A DNA stretch of 64,000 nucleotides from Blautia sp. AF19-10LB. Its GTDB lineage: Bacteria > Bacillota > Clostridia > Lachnospirales > Lachnospiraceae. This document shows, piece after piece, positions 63,960 through 64,000 of this stretch; positions within the stretch are counted from its first letter, which is position 1; each line of letters opens with the position of its first letter. Made by a program: the position numbers and the translations under genes. Location: NCBI RefSeq assembly GCF_003461245.1, contig NZ_QTWS01000004.1, positions 62,254 through 126,253 of the forward strand. Direction: 5' to 3'. The notes under the pieces were generated by a model that saw only the letters and a program-made list of their open reading frames with translations, had not been told where the DNA came from and did no database searches.

Positions 63960-64000
63960 ATTTGTCCAGTCTGTTATTCATTGTTTCACTTTAATTTTTA

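Overview
The window reads as a low-to-mid GC, spore-forming Firmicute, most probably a Lachnospiraceae (Blautia/Dorea-like). This rests on gene content and order: spo0A, spoIVB, recN, argR, nadK, tlyA, dxs, ispA, xseB, xseA and nusB in the clostridial order, a complete spoIIIA operon, spoIIM-xerD, rny, recX-recA and a nifS/nifU pair behind an Rrf2 regulator. The genus is an inference. No rRNA, tRNA or CRISPR was seen.

Region 1 (about 87-27600) is the unusual part: a single minus-strand gene train of about 26.8 kb, more AT-rich than the rest, starting from a good sigma-A-type promoter (26980-27008). It begins like a divergent type VII (ESX/Ess) secretion locus: an FtsK/SpoIIIE ATPase, two or three small helical WXG100-like proteins, a coiled-coil protein ending in an LHH/HNH nuclease domain, and a membrane protein whose N-terminus recalls a kinase N-lobe. 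It continues with a secreted membrane-anchored vWA protein, a frameshifted small gene, a 1402-residue bacterial tubulin-like protein, two unrecognised proteins, a zinc-ribbon GTPase, a GAP1-like membrane protein, two pseudo-beta-lactamases, a small coiled-coil membrane protein, a second vWA protein, a zinc-ribbon protein with an extracellular discoidin-like domain, and an M15 peptidoglycan peptidase. The layout suggests one envelope-spanning machine: cytoplasmic NTPases and a polymer-type protein inside, adhesion, cell-wall-sensing and wall-cutting domains outside, and a nuclease effector to deliver or release. A divergent XRE repressor with a CTG start codon and several palindromes lies at its promoter. 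This is the best candidate for an undescribed system.

Region 2 (27890-38840) is housekeeping with one insertion: a P-type ATPase, the iscU/iscS/rrf2 cluster, a SpoVB-like flippase, a DAHP synthase behind a long structured leader or miniature repeat, xerD and spoIIM, then an IS91-type transposon carrying a small acidic passenger gene.

Region 3 (38900-58130) is conserved core: rny; recX-recA with LexA-like boxes; glgA; spo0A with Spo0A-box-like sites; spoIVB; the long recN-argR-nadK-tlyA-dxs-ispA-xseB-xseA-nusB run with overlapping genes; an Asp23 protein; release factor 3; and a divergent LysR regulator.

Region 4 (58190-64000) is the spoIIIAA-AH operon, which builds the mother-cell side of the feeding channel during engulfment. 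It has an unusually long spoIIIAF/spoIIIAG overlap and is preceded by a 5'-truncated O-antigen-ligase-like gene and a terminator at the window edge.
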